A DNA stretch of 57,858 nt from a virus, in IMG/VR virus record IMGVR_UViG_3300021197_001375, positions 1 through 57,858 of that record; one strand, written 5' to 3'. Within the stretch, counting starts at the first letter, position 1, and every line of letters begins with the position of its first letter. Made by a program: the position numbers and the translations under genes. Under the pieces are notes generated by a model. It was not told the DNA's origin. It did no database searches and worked only from the letters and a program-made list of their open reading frames with translations. Positions 33,294-41,408 of this stretch are shown piece after piece.

Positions 33294-33298
33294 ATAAA
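33271..33298 (+). promoter_or_regulatory. Rightward promoter for the lone oxygenase gene
   Basis: TTGAAT (33271-33276), 16 bases, TATAAA (33293-33298), then a GAGAG ribosome site before ATG 33341. It lies inside the start of the minus-strand hub gene. Confidence 0.55.
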
Positions 33299-33340
33299 TC
33301 GTTATATATTACTTATTTAAATTATGAAAGAGAGATTATA

Positions 33341-33946
33341 ATGGAAAAAACTGTAAATATCACTAACTTTATTGGCGTCTATGATGGTTATATTCCAGAG
33401 TCGGAATGTGATAAAGCTATAGAATTTTATGAAGAAGAAGATAAATTTAGAAACACTGTAAATAGAATTGATACAGAAAAATCTTCGGCCCTAGTAAAAC
33501 AAGATCAACAATATTTTGCTACTCGTAAAAATCTTGAAACATGGTGGGAAACTTTAAAACCTATGATGGTTAATTTTGATTTAGCTTGGAAACATTATAT
33601 AAAAAATACAGGTGCTGATGTATGTTATAACACTGATATAAATGGTGATAATTTTTTTTATACTACTTTAAAAATTCAAAAAACTTTACCTACAGAGGGT
33701 TATCATATTTGGCATATAGAACATGGAAAAGGATATACAAATGAACCAAGAGCTTTTGTATATTCAATATATTTAAATGATGTAGACGATGGAGGAGAAA
33801 CAGAGTTCTTACATTTTTCAAAAAGAGTAAAACCTAAAAAAGGTAGGATAGTTATATGGCCTGCTGGTTTTCCTTATGTTCATAGAGGTAATCCACCTTT
33901 AGCAGATAAAAAGTATATTTTAACGTCTTGGATGATGTGTAGATAA
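33341..33946 (+). CDS. 2OG-Fe(II) oxygenase with HxE motif
   Basis: 201 residues, an isolated plus-strand gene inside the minus-strand structural operon with its own promoter. Dioxygenase core: YHIWHIEHGKGY (iron pair His-x-Glu instead of His-x-Asp), AFVYSIYLNDVDDGGETEF, GRIVIWPAGFPYVHRGNPP (distal His) and a Lys (KKYILTSW) in place of Arg for 2OG. Similar to P4H-type phage enzymes. It looks like an inserted moron gene. Substrate unknown. Confidence 0.83.
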   Translation: MEKTVNITNFIGVYDGYIPESECDKAIEFYEEEDKFRNTVNRIDTEKSSALVKQDQQYFATRKNLETWWETLKPMMVNFDLAWKHYIKNTGADVCYNTDINGDNFFYTTLKIQKTLPTEGYHIWHIEHGKGYTNEPRAFVYSIYLNDVDDGGETEFLHFSKRVKPKKGRIVIWPAGFPYVHRGNPPLADKKYILTSWMMCR

Positions 33947-34315
33947 TTAAGATGTGTAAGATGTAGGTCTTGCACCTAATCTAGCAATTTTATCAGCTTC
34001 AGATTCATCTTCAATATTATCATTGTCCCAATCAGATTGTAATTTTGTTAAATGAGCGCTATCCCATCTAGTAATAAAATCTTGAAAATCACCTAAGTTT
34101 GCATCTTCCCAAGTAGAGTGAGGAGTTTGATCTCTATATTCTACAGTATCACTAGGATTACCTGTTCCGTATTGAATAGCCCAAATGTTTGACCACTTAG
34201 CTAATCCCCAAAAATCATTATCAACAATTTTATATCCATTTCCAGCTCCATCACCGTTTTGTTTAATAACAAGCTTGTCTTCAAATACTACTGTCCATGC
34301 TGCGTTTGTTGCCAT
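33947..34315 (-). CDS. Conserved-looking tail-region protein, unknown
   Basis: 122 residues: WTVVFEDKLVIKQNGDGAG, DFWGLAKWSNIWAIQYGTG, VEYRDQTPHSTWEDANLG and ADKIARLGARPTSYTS, a pattern recurring after marine-phage collar genes. Trp-rich, probably a fibre-associated domain. It starts 8 bases after the collar stop and abuts the plus-strand oxygenase stop. Confidence 0.58.
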   Translation of the reverse strand: MATNAAWTVVFEDKLVIKQNGDGAGNGYKIVDNDFWGLAKWSNIWAIQYGTGNPSDTVEYRDQTPHSTWEDANLGDFQDFITRWDSAHLTKLQSDWDNDNIEDESEADKIARLGARPTSYTS

Positions 34316-34323
34316 AATTTCTC

Positions 34324-34923
34324 CTATGTCTTAATAATATAAATAATTGTTAAATAAGGTTGAACAACAGAACTTGCTGTACCTGTAAATGTTGCACTCA
34401 TATTATGAGAGTGCCCTGTCCCTGTACCTGAATTGTTAGTAGTAACAGAATCATCATTAGTATAAGTTGTTGATGGTTGTGTCGGGCCTAAAAAAGCTCT
34501 TCTTGGTGCTCCATTAGGATTATGTGTACCTCTTAAAGGACCCCATGAGTGACTGTGTGAAGCAAGTTGTGCTTCTGTTAAAGTTGCATTAGCTGTTGAA
34601 CCTCCAACGTTTCCAGTTGCAGATACAGTATTTGCTCCACCTGTTGAAGCTAAAGCTTTTGTTCCAGATTTACCCATTGCAATGTTATCTTGCAAGTCAG
34701 GTAATTTAAAAGTAGATGAGCCATCTCCAGCTCCATAAGTTGTGCCTACGATTGCAAATAATGCAGCGTAAGTTGATCTTGAAACTAGTGCACCATTACA
34801 CTCTAAAAATCCTGTTGGTACAGATGAAGCAGACCACGGCACAATAGTTGCTGTAGGAATTCCTTCGATACCTGTAAGGTTTGCTCCTGAAAAATCGTAT
34901 TTAGTTGCTTCGTAATTTGCCAT
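34324..34923 (-). CDS. Phage tail collar-domain fibre protein
   Basis: 199 residues from ATG 34923, after GGAG; the frame also extends 13 codons upstream inside the previous gene. Collar (PF07484) motif: PTGFLECNGALVSRSTYAALFAIVGTTYG and STFKLPDLQDNIAMG. The Ser/Thr-rich rest ends SVVQPYLTIIYIIKT, the usual fibre tip end. Binds host surface or trimerises the fibre. Stop of the gene before is one base upstream. Confidence 0.85.
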   Translation of the reverse strand: MANYEATKYDFSGANLTGIEGIPTATIVPWSASSVPTGFLECNGALVSRSTYAALFAIVGTTYGAGDGSSTFKLPDLQDNIAMGKSGTKALASTGGANTVSATGNVGGSTANATLTEAQLASHSHSWGPLRGTHNPNGAPRRAFLGPTQPSTTYTNDDSVTTNNSGTGTGHSHNMSATFTGTASSVVQPYLTIIYIIKT

Positions 34924-34924
34924 A

Positions 34925-35626
34925 TTATTTCTCCGTGTAAGTCCATCCTGTTGTAGCGTCACCTGAATATACTAATCCAAAAGCGGCACCTTGTGTATTA
35001 ACAGTTAAATCTGCTGCTGCATTAGCTATGTTAGAAGAGTTTCTACCAACAGTCAATGCGTTACTATTAAAATCATAACCTTGATCTACAAAATTTACAG
35101 TATCGCCCGTAGCTGGCGACGCAGGGAGTGTAATTGTTACTCCTCCACCATTTGTGTTTACTAAAAGTTGAGCACCAGCTTGCACTGTTTCAGCTGCTGA
35201 AACTACTCTCCAATTTCTTTGTTCAGATAATTTTACAATGTTTGTACCATCAGAATATAATACATAGTTATTTCCTTCACATAAAAGAACACCTGTACCT
35301 GATGAAGTTTTAAAAGTTAAAGTGTAACCTGCATGGTCACATGCATTCTGCACTTGATAAACTTTTTCAATTGAATCTGGAATAGATACCGTTCTGTTTG
35401 CTGCTAAAGTACCTGTTAATTTAATAACATCGTTTTTACCATTTGATAAAGCACCATTTGTAAAAGTTAAAGATCGGTTAGCATTAGTTAAGTTAAAAGT
35501 TGTAAAACCACCAATAGCTTGTTCTAAAATTAATAAGTTTGTATTTGTAATTTGACCCCAAGTTCCCGAGTTTTCACCGGTTGCTTGTACTGTGAGTTTT
35601 AAATTAGCAGATGTTGAATTCGCCAT
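34925..35626 (-). CDS. Tail fibre protein
   Basis: 233 residues: SANLKLTVQATGENSGTWGQ and NTNLLILEQAIGG are the recurrent marine fibre start, then repeated strands (NRTVSIPDSIEKVYQVQN, AGYTLTFKTSSGTGVLLCEG, GVTITLPASPATGDTVNFVD) typical of beta-helical fibres. Pairs with the collar gene that follows. Confidence 0.75.
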   Translation of the reverse strand: MANSTSANLKLTVQATGENSGTWGQITNTNLLILEQAIGGFTTFNLTNANRSLTFTNGALSNGKNDVIKLTGTLAANRTVSIPDSIEKVYQVQNACDHAGYTLTFKTSSGTGVLLCEGNNYVLYSDGTNIVKLSEQRNWRVVSAAETVQAGAQLLVNTNGGGVTITLPASPATGDTVNFVDQGYDFNSNALTVGRNSSNIANAAADLTVNTQGAAFGLVYSGDATTGWTYTEK

Positions 35627-35661
35627 TTTTTAATTCCTTATACGTTCATTTTATTAAAAAT

Positions 35662-35682
35662 ATGAGTTTCTGTCAAACTCAT
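35662..35682 (-). terminator. Rho-independent-like terminator
   Basis: ATGAGTTT and AAACTCAT pair over a five-base loop, immediately after the TAA of the repeat-rich gene; on the transcript the stem is followed by ATTTTTAAT. Confidence 0.6.
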
Positions 35683-36509
35683 TATGCAGCCACCTCTGTC
35701 CATCCTGGAGGTGTTATAGGCGCTGAACCTGTATTAACTTCATTCCAAATTAAAGCACTACCAGATCCTTGGTTCATAGTCAAGCTTAGACCTGTAAGTT
35801 CAATATCTATATGAATTGCAACAGAAACTGAAGCTAATTGATTGTTTAATGAAAAACCTGTTGGTACAATATTTTGACCAGGAACACCTACAGCTGTACC
35901 TAAAGCAGCTGTCATTGCAATACCTGTTGGAGTTGCTCCAGCACCTGCTAAACCTAATACAGTTCCTATATTAGCAACCATTGCTTGACCAAGTGCATTT
36001 GCATCTGGTGCAGGATCTACATTACCTAAAGTTGCTTGTGCAACGTTTAAAGTATTAAGAGTTAAAATTGAATCTCCATTAATATTTGGAGATGTTATGG
36101 CAGCCGTCATTGCAATACCTGTTAAGTCTACATTTGCAAATTGACCTTCAACTCCCCATGCATTAACATTCCAACCTTGTCTACCCCAACCTGTTTGGTT
36201 AAATGCATCTATGGTTCCAAGACCCATAGACATTGCATTACCAGTTGCCATTGCATCAGGACCAGCGTCTGCTGTTCCTAAAGCTGAAGTCATTGCTATA
36301 CCTGTTGGAAATGCTTTTCCAACAATATCTAGAGTTACAGAACCAAGAGTAGTTGTTAATGGTAAACCAGTTGGTATTGGATTTGTATCAATGATAACAG
36401 TTTCATTTCCAAGAGCTGTAGTTAATGCTTGGCCCGTAACTGAAACATTAACGTCTCCTAAAAGACCCCAAGTTCCAAGACCCCAGGTTTGTTGACTCCA
36501 TCCCGCCAT
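35682..36509 (-). CDS. Repeat-rich fibre/tail protein
   Basis: 275 residues made of about eight repeats of roughly 25-30 residues with the pattern TGxxMTxALGT (TGIAMTSALGT, TGNAMSMGLGT, TGIAMTAALGT and others), each a pair of beta strands. Two Trp-rich elements (WSQQTWGLGTWG; GWGRQGWNVNAWG). Ends TPPGWTEVAA. Such stacks fit a solenoid tail fibre or spike. Terminator follows. Confidence 0.6.
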   Translation of the reverse strand: MAGWSQQTWGLGTWGLLGDVNVSVTGQALTTALGNETVIIDTNPIPTGLPLTTTLGSVTLDIVGKAFPTGIAMTSALGTADAGPDAMATGNAMSMGLGTIDAFNQTGWGRQGWNVNAWGVEGQFANVDLTGIAMTAAITSPNINGDSILTLNTLNVAQATLGNVDPAPDANALGQAMVANIGTVLGLAGAGATPTGIAMTAALGTAVGVPGQNIVPTGFSLNNQLASVSVAIHIDIELTGLSLTMNQGSGSALIWNEVNTGSAPITPPGWTEVAA

Positions 36510-36528
36510 AGGAGATTACCTCCTACGA

Positions 36529-36966
36529 TTAACCAGAGATCCTTAGAATCGCTGCTGTTGACGTATTAGCCGGAAACTGAATTGTAAAAACTCCAGATGT
36601 AGCTGTTTTATCTGCTCCAAAATCTAAAACTGCCACCGCTGAATTTGAGAACGATGTGTTATAGATTAAAGCACCTCTAGCAGTAATAGTAACGTTCGTA
36701 AACGATCTGTCTGCGAAGTCTACTCTTGCTACACCAGCTGTAATTGAAGTTGCGTTATTAACTAACTTTCCACCACCAGAAGTATATTGTCCCGAGTTTG
36801 GAACTTGGTTTCCAGTTGTGAAAGAAGTTGTAGCTGAGTTTAGAGTTGCTGAAGAAGTATAAAGAGCTATTTTAAAAATATCACCAGCTGGCGCCGCAGT
36901 AAAATCTTGGTCACCATCTAATAATTGCTTTTTAAAAGAGTTTGCAATTGCTTGTGTTATAGCCAT
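36529..36966 (-). CDS. Virion protein, unknown
   Basis: 145 residues: AITQAIANSFKKQLLDGDQDF, IFKIALYTSSATLN, GVARVDFADRSFTN and ILDFGADKT-like strands; a small beta-rich domain common between fibre and connector genes in marine phages. No enzymatic motif. Confidence 0.58.
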   Translation of the reverse strand: MAITQAIANSFKKQLLDGDQDFTAAPAGDIFKIALYTSSATLNSATTSFTTGNQVPNSGQYTSGGGKLVNNATSITAGVARVDFADRSFTNVTITARGALIYNTSFSNSAVAVLDFGADKTATSGVFTIQFPANTSTAAILRISG

Positions 36967-36977
36967 GTTATTTTCTC

Positions 36978-37628
36978 CTATTTTCCTATACGAGGAACAC
37001 CACTTTGATATTCATCTCGTCTTCTTCTTCCCATTTGTTCTATTGAGAAGCCTTCTACCGCTTGTTTATACCTTCCTTCGTATAATTGCAAGAGATCATT
37101 TGGCCCTTTTAAAAAACTAAAAGCCTCAACTAGGCATGCATACAAAAGTCCGTTGGGAAATTGCAGACTTAAATATGTAGTAGAAACTGTACTCGATAAT
37201 CCAGCAGGTTTCAAGATATAATTTAACTGAATTGTGTAAGTAGCATCTGGAGTAGGAGCCACAACTACCGTGTCTTCATCCCAGTTACTGTAATATTTAG
37301 GCACCCCTTGAGAGTTTAAATTATTAAATTCTGACATAAAACTTGTATCTCTATATTGTAAAAAATCTCTATTATCAGGATTAGCTGTTCCATCAGAATC
37401 TACGATTTGAGCCGATCTAATAACTAATAGATTATCAGGTGTATCTATAAATCTAGTTCCAGCTATTAAATTAGCATTCACATATCTTCTATTATTATCA
37501 GAGTCAACATCCCTTAAAATTCTAAATTCTGCATTCTCAATAAAACCATTTACGATAGTATCGGTTAGAACAGTTGAAGTAACTTCCGTATAATCTCTAA
37601 TTTTTTGTACTAATTCTGTGTAAGTCAT
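36978..37628 (-). CDS. Head-tail adaptor protein
   Basis: 216 residues from ATG 37628, fixed by its TAATG overlap with the previous stop. A helical start (TYTELVQKIRDYTEVTST, TDTIVNGFIENAEFRILRDV) and later NGLLYACLVEAFSFLKGP and YEGRYKQAVEGF match phage neck or adaptor proteins that sit between portal and tail. The upstream 28 codons of the frame are antisense to nothing known and are excluded. Confidence 0.65.
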   Translation of the reverse strand: MTYTELVQKIRDYTEVTSTVLTDTIVNGFIENAEFRILRDVDSDNNRRYVNANLIAGTRFIDTPDNLLVIRSAQIVDSDGTANPDNRDFLQYRDTSFMSEFNNLNSQGVPKYYSNWDEDTVVVAPTPDATYTIQLNYILKPAGLSSTVSTTYLSLQFPNGLLYACLVEAFSFLKGPNDLLQLYEGRYKQAVEGFSIEQMGRRRRDEYQSGVPRIGK

Positions 37629-38395
37629 TATGTTATTTGTATCATACCTCCCATGCCTATGCCATGAATATAACATGCATAGTAATAAGTCCCTGCAACA
37701 GATGGAGTCCATTCTAGATATCTTTCACTTGCAGCATTAAAAGTTGTTGTGTTCGTATAATTTGATTCACTACTAGCCCCATCTAAATAATAAGAAACAT
37801 TTGAAGATACTATTCCACTTCTTAAAGTAGAAATGCTTGTTGAGTTAGAAGTTGTAATAAATAAAGGGTGATTATCATTACTACTATTATCTTGTGAAAA
37901 TTTAATTACAGTATCTTTAGGTATTGATAAACTCATATCTCTTGATGCATCAAGATAAAAAGCATTTCCTGTCCCACCTACAATATATAAAGTCCCTGTA
38001 GCTACAGTGACTGCATAGCTTACTGCAGAAACACCGGCTATAACTTGACCTAAAGATATTGAAGCTTCTCTTCTACTATTTATTTGTCCAGGATCTTCAG
38101 GAACCATACTACCACTACTTAAATCTTGAAATGCAAAATCACCTGGTAGTGTTAAATTAGCAACCATATTACCACCACCAATTTGATTAGTTGGAAAGTT
38201 TTGAGGTCTTGCTTGTTCTAAACCTTGTGGATCAGCTACAAAAGGTTTTGGCTCTAACTGTGGTTGCTTAGGTTCATATTCTGAAAGATGTACAAATGCA
38301 CCATTCCATTCTGTAACCATTTCTCTCCATGGAAATGCTTGACCACTTCTATCTGATATTGCTAGTGCGTATTTTCCTTTTGCAAATTTTGACAT
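37628..38395 (-). CDS. Connector-module protein with cupredoxin-like domain
   Basis: 255 residues. N-terminal block FAKGKYALAISDRSGQAFPW recurs in marine phages. The C-terminal half is a beta sandwich with type-1 copper ligands in cupredoxin order: H176 (DNHPLF), C241, H244, M248 in YYYACYIHGIGMGGMI, as in plastocyanin (C-x2-H-x3-M). Whether copper is bound is untested; the fold may simply be a virion Ig-like domain. Sits between the adaptor and gp4-like genes. Confidence 0.62.
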   Translation of the reverse strand: MSKFAKGKYALAISDRSGQAFPWREMVTEWNGAFVHLSEYEPKQPQLEPKPFVADPQGLEQARPQNFPTNQIGGGNMVANLTLPGDFAFQDLSSGSMVPEDPGQINSRREASISLGQVIAGVSAVSYAVTVATGTLYIVGGTGNAFYLDASRDMSLSIPKDTVIKFSQDNSSNDNHPLFITTSNSTSISTLRSGIVSSNVSYYLDGASSESNYTNTTTFNAASERYLEWTPSVAGTYYYACYIHGIGMGGMIQIT

Positions 38396-38931
38396 TACAT
38401 ATCTCCTACTTTTACAGGTAGTCTCTTATCTACATTAGTATTTCCTTCATTTAATTTTGCAAACTTTTCTAATCTTTCATTAATCCATTCGTTTTCATCT
38501 GCATTAGCTGTAGTTGGTTGTAATACCATTGTTATTGTAGCAACAGGTAAACTAGCTAAAAAACTTAATCCCTTTGTAGCTAATGGAGTTAAACTTCCAG
38601 CTCTTGCTAACATTGTTTGAAGTATATTTGTTTTTGCTTTACCAAGTGTTTTATCATCTAAAATTACTTGTGAATAATTTCCACCAAGTTCTTTATATTT
38701 TGACATTGGTATTTTTAAAGATTTCACTGTTCCTTTTAAATCTTTAATAAGTTTTCCTTGTGACATAGAACCCCCTTGAGCTATATGTTTAGCAAAGTTT
38801 TTGTCTGGTGTAAAAAACCTACCACTTCTTTCGCCAAAACCTTTAGACATTTTAGATCTTGAAGGAGCGTCTCCTCTAAATAATTCAATATCCCCTTCTC
38901 CTAAATCAATTAATTCTTCTATGCCTGCCAT
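38395..38931 (-). CDS. Unknown, possible ADP-ribosyltransferase-like N-terminus
   Basis: 178 residues. IELFRGDAPSRSKM and then GRFFTPDKNFAKHIA recall the FRG and FFT-D elements of small ADP-ribosyltransferases; a catalytic Glu cannot be placed. The middle has a hydrophobic stretch (GLSFLASLPVATITMVLQ). Its start shares a base with the gp4-like stop (TAATG). Confidence 0.4.
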   Translation of the reverse strand: MAGIEELIDLGEGDIELFRGDAPSRSKMSKGFGERSGRFFTPDKNFAKHIAQGGSMSQGKLIKDLKGTVKSLKIPMSKYKELGGNYSQVILDDKTLGKAKTNILQTMLARAGSLTPLATKGLSFLASLPVATITMVLQPTTANADENEWINERLEKFAKLNEGNTNVDKRLPVKVGDM

Positions 38932-39866
38932 TATATCTCCGGATAATAAGTTTTAGGTGAAATATAAATGCTTGCAGGTGATCCATCTTCTTGCAATGCT
39001 CTTTGTAATTCATCCTCATAAATTAATTTCATTTCTTGAATTCTTTGTGGTGCTTTTTTCATAGCCATATAATAAGCTAAACCTGCGCACATACATGGTA
39101 CAAATCTATTAACTACATCAGCTTCATTAGTATATTTACCTGCATCTTGAATTCTTTTAACATAATAAAAATAAATGTAGTTTCCAGCTTGTGTACTACC
39201 TGGTGTCAAATATAAAGTAATAGTAACTTTATCTATAAATCTTTGAACAAAATATTGTGATGGTTGACCTGTAGCAATTTTATTTGAAAAAGCTTGATAT
39301 TGTGATCTGTTAATCTTTGATAAAGGTGTATCTACATCACTTGTATTCCTGAAACTAGCTTCAAGAATATCTGAAACCATATCAACAAAATTTGTAACTG
39401 CATCTCCAGATGCATGGCCTGCAGCCGTTGTATCATCTGCTCCTCGACCAGATGCTTCACAAATTATATTATTACCAGAAATAGAAGTATAAATAATTAC
39501 TTCAGAATTAATCCTAATTTTACCGGTAGCATTCATATTTTTTGTAGATGTTACAGGAATAGTTGTTGCACTTGATGAAATACCAGAACTTAAAGTCGTA
39601 GTTATTCCATTAGCATTTCCATCAGATGGTGATCTAAAAATTGTATATTCGTTTTGATTAGCTGCTAGTGTAATTGCAGTTCTTGCAACTTCCCAAAAAT
39701 GCAAGCCTCTGTTGTCCCATTCTTGAAACATTATATTTAAAGAACGTCTTGCTGATCTTAAATCATTACCTGAGTAATCAAAGAATCCTAATCTTTCAAA
39801 AGACTCAGTTATAATATCATCGATCGAGAGAAATTTCTCGAATGTACTTGTGCCCGAAAAAGCCAC
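38931..39866 (-). CDS. P22 gp4-like head completion/tail accessory protein
   Basis: 311 residues from GTG 39866, with a perfect AGGAGGT upstream. The gp4-type pattern: FEKFLSIDDIITESFERLG, DLRSARRSLNIMFQEW, FWEVARTAITLAANQNEYT, then a beta insert (ASGRGADDTTAAGHASG) and C-terminal helices AGLAYYMAMKKAPQRIQEMK. P22 gp4 binds the portal and starts tail assembly. Marks the phage as podovirus-like. Confidence 0.75.
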   Translation of the reverse strand: MAFSGTSTFEKFLSIDDIITESFERLGFFDYSGNDLRSARRSLNIMFQEWDNRGLHFWEVARTAITLAANQNEYTIFRSPSDGNANGITTTLSSGISSSATTIPVTSTKNMNATGKIRINSEVIIYTSISGNNIICEASGRGADDTTAAGHASGDAVTNFVDMVSDILEASFRNTSDVDTPLSKINRSQYQAFSNKIATGQPSQYFVQRFIDKVTITLYLTPGSTQAGNYIYFYYVKRIQDAGKYTNEADVVNRFVPCMCAGLAYYMAMKKAPQRIQEMKLIYEDELQRALQEDGSPASIYISPKTYYPEI

Positions 39867-39875
39867 GTAAACCTC

Positions 39876-40178
39876 CTACGAGTTGCTTCCGCCACTATGA
39901 AACACGGTTAACTTCGTAACCTGCTCTGTAGTTAAAACAGAATTAAGATTAGTTTTAAATAGAATAGGTGTAGGGAAAATTACAGTTTTAGTTTCCACTA
40001 CTGGACCATGATCTATTTTAACTTTGGAAGTTGTTCCATCTTTTAATTCTATTACTCCTCCAGTTGCTGTTCCAACATAATGTATTCCGTAAGCTCTAGT
40101 TCTACCAGTCTGAATAGTTTTAGTTTCAGTAGTTACGTTGCTCGCTACTCCATCTTGTGTTGATCCAAATGTTGTCAT
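39876..40178 (-). CDS. Small virion protein
   Basis: 100 residues, almost entirely beta strands: ETKTIQTGRTRAYGIHYVG, GGVIELKDGTTSKVK, VVETKTVIFPTPILF. Probably a tail or head accessory. Separated from its neighbours by a terminator upstream and 9 bases downstream. Confidence 0.55.
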   Translation of the reverse strand: MTTFGSTQDGVASNVTTETKTIQTGRTRAYGIHYVGTATGGVIELKDGTTSKVKIDHGPVVETKTVIFPTPILFKTNLNSVLTTEQVTKLTVFHSGGSNS

Positions 40179-40202
40179 TTATATTTTCTCCTTAAAATTT
40201 TA

Positions 40203-40222
40203 TGTGGGCCCGAAGGCCCACA
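40203..40222 (-). terminator. UUCG-loop hairpin terminator
   Basis: TGTGGGCC and GGCCCACA pair perfectly; on the transcript the loop is UUCG closed by C-G, followed by TAAAATTTT. It follows the 183-residue virion gene. Confidence 0.7.
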
Positions 40223-40236
40223 AAATTATTTAACTA

Positions 40237-40788
40237 TTAACTGAATGGTGTAACAAATGCACCATTACCAATTAATTGAGCTTCTATCTGCCAAGTTAAA
40301 CCAGCGACTGCTCTACATTTAATGTGAGCACCACCTAGTCCACCTCTAGTAGTAGCATCTAAAGTTAGTGTATCAAGAGATGCTGCAAAAGCAGTTACTG
40401 CCCCTGGATCGGTAGCTGTATTATTATAAATAGCCATTCCTACGTATACATCAGCTGAAGCGTGACCAGCTGCAGTTCCTGCATTTAAAACAAATGTGTT
40501 TCCACCTGTTAAATTTGCAGTTACAAGAAATTCGTATTCTAAACCAACATTGTTTTTAGTGTTTGGATCAGATCCTGGACCTGAAACACCAGAATCAGCT
40601 GTTGCTACGATTGCAGGTAAATTAAAAACAGTATTAGCATTGCCAATAGTTAATACTTTACCTTGGTATTTATTTATGTTTGTTTTGCTATCAGATACCG
40701 TTCCTGTGATAGCTTGTATCATTTTAGGACCTGCTCCTATAAAACCATTAAGTGATTTTACTGGGCCGTCAAACGTTGTTTGTGCCAT
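40237..40788 (-). CDS. Capsid-associated/decoration-like protein
   Basis: 183 residues: TTFDGPVKSLNGFIGAGPK start, then strands YQGKVLTIGNANTVFNLPA, EYEFLVTANLTGGNTFVL and IKCRAVAGLTWQIEAQL. Perfect ribosome site (AGGAGG). It has its own strong promoter and terminator, which suggests an abundant structural protein such as a head decoration or tail tube subunit. Confidence 0.58.
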   Translation of the reverse strand: MAQTTFDGPVKSLNGFIGAGPKMIQAITGTVSDSKTNINKYQGKVLTIGNANTVFNLPAIVATADSGVSGPGSDPNTKNNVGLEYEFLVTANLTGGNTFVLNAGTAAGHASADVYVGMAIYNNTATDPGAVTAFAASLDTLTLDATTRGGLGGAHIKCRAVAGLTWQIEAQLIGNGAFVTPFS

Positions 40789-40810
40789 AATTATATCCTC
40801 CTAGTTTTCC

Positions 40811-40851
40811 GAACGTAGTCTCTAGGCCGTCGACTATACGCGTCTACGTTC
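40811..40851 (-). promoter_or_regulatory. Leader hairpin of the virion-protein transcript
   Basis: GAACGTAG (40811-40818) pairs with CTACGTTC (40844-40851) around a 25-base GC-rich loop with CGCGT and GTCGAC elements, between promoter and ribosome site. Possible stability or translational element. Confidence 0.5.
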
Positions 40852-40873
40852 TAATTAATTGTATAGTGATTAT

Positions 40874-40902
40874 TTTATATACTAGATTTTAATAGAGTGC
40901 AA
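40874..40902 (-). promoter_or_regulatory. Leftward late promoter
   Basis: TTGCAC (40902-40897), 17 bases, TATAAA (40879-40874); drives the 183-residue virion gene and, through its terminator, the connector and tail genes. Confidence 0.65.
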
Positions 40903-40946
40903 GAGAGCCTTATAAGAAAGTGCGATTTCAGCGATGTAGCTTTTGA

Positions 40947-41156
40947 TTAAGTAGCTACAGAAACTTGTGGAGCTGCGTCTTCGACAGTATTCTGTCTGTG
41001 AGCAATAGCTGCTTCTTCCAGCTTAATGTCAGTAATGACTTTTTTAACCTTGTCATCAATTCTGACCATTTCAAGAGTATACTTACCATTGTCAATATGC
41101 TCTTGTTCCCACTTCAACTCCAAGGACCTTTTTTGTTTGTATAGGTCTTGTATCAT
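40947..41156 (-). CDS. Small helical protein
   Basis: 69 residues from ATG 41156, which has GAGGAAG six bases upstream. A charged coiled helix (IQDLYKQKRSLELKWEQEHID; MVRIDDKVKKVITDIKLEEAA), tail VEDAAPQVSVAT. It overlaps the preceding gene by 65 bases in another frame, and both frames look real. Sits between capsid and decoration genes. Confidence 0.55.
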   Translation of the reverse strand: MIQDLYKQKRSLELKWEQEHIDNGKYTLEMVRIDDKVKKVITDIKLEEAAIAHRQNTVEDAAPQVSVAT

Positions 41157-41349
41157 AGATAACTTCCTCATAAGTTATTCTGTTAACTCGGTCATCGTAA
41201 GAATTTCCGAGATATTCCCAGTTTATACTCTTTTCTCCTAATTTGTCAAGGATGGACTGCTCAAGAGAAATAGCATTATCTTCCGCTAAAACGTTAAATT
41301 TTGCGTAATAATCATATGCCCATATTTTTACTGTGAAGTTTTTTTTCAT
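41092..41349 (-). CDS. Small alpha/beta protein
   Basis: 85 residues: KKNFTVKIWAYDYYAKFNVLAEDN, ISLEQSILDKLGEKSINWEYLG, VNRITYEEVIYDTRPIQTK. First gene after the capsid terminator. Its last 65 bases are shared with the next gene. Unknown function. Confidence 0.55.
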   Translation of the reverse strand: MKKNFTVKIWAYDYYAKFNVLAEDNAISLEQSILDKLGEKSINWEYLGNSYDDRVNRITYEEVIYDTRPIQTKKVLGVEVGTRAY

Positions 41350-41370
41350 TTTATCTTTCTATTGTAGAAA

Positions 41371-41395
41371 TGAGGCGGGATTATGTCCCGCCTCA
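41371..41395 (-). terminator. Strong hairpin after the major capsid gene
   Basis: TGAGGCGGGA and TCCCGCCTCA, perfect ten-base stem with a five-base loop, 13 bases after the capsid stop. The following tract is only TTTC, so it may also be an mRNA-stabilising 3' hairpin. Confidence 0.68.
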
Positions 41396-41408
41396 AATAT
41401 CTTATCTA

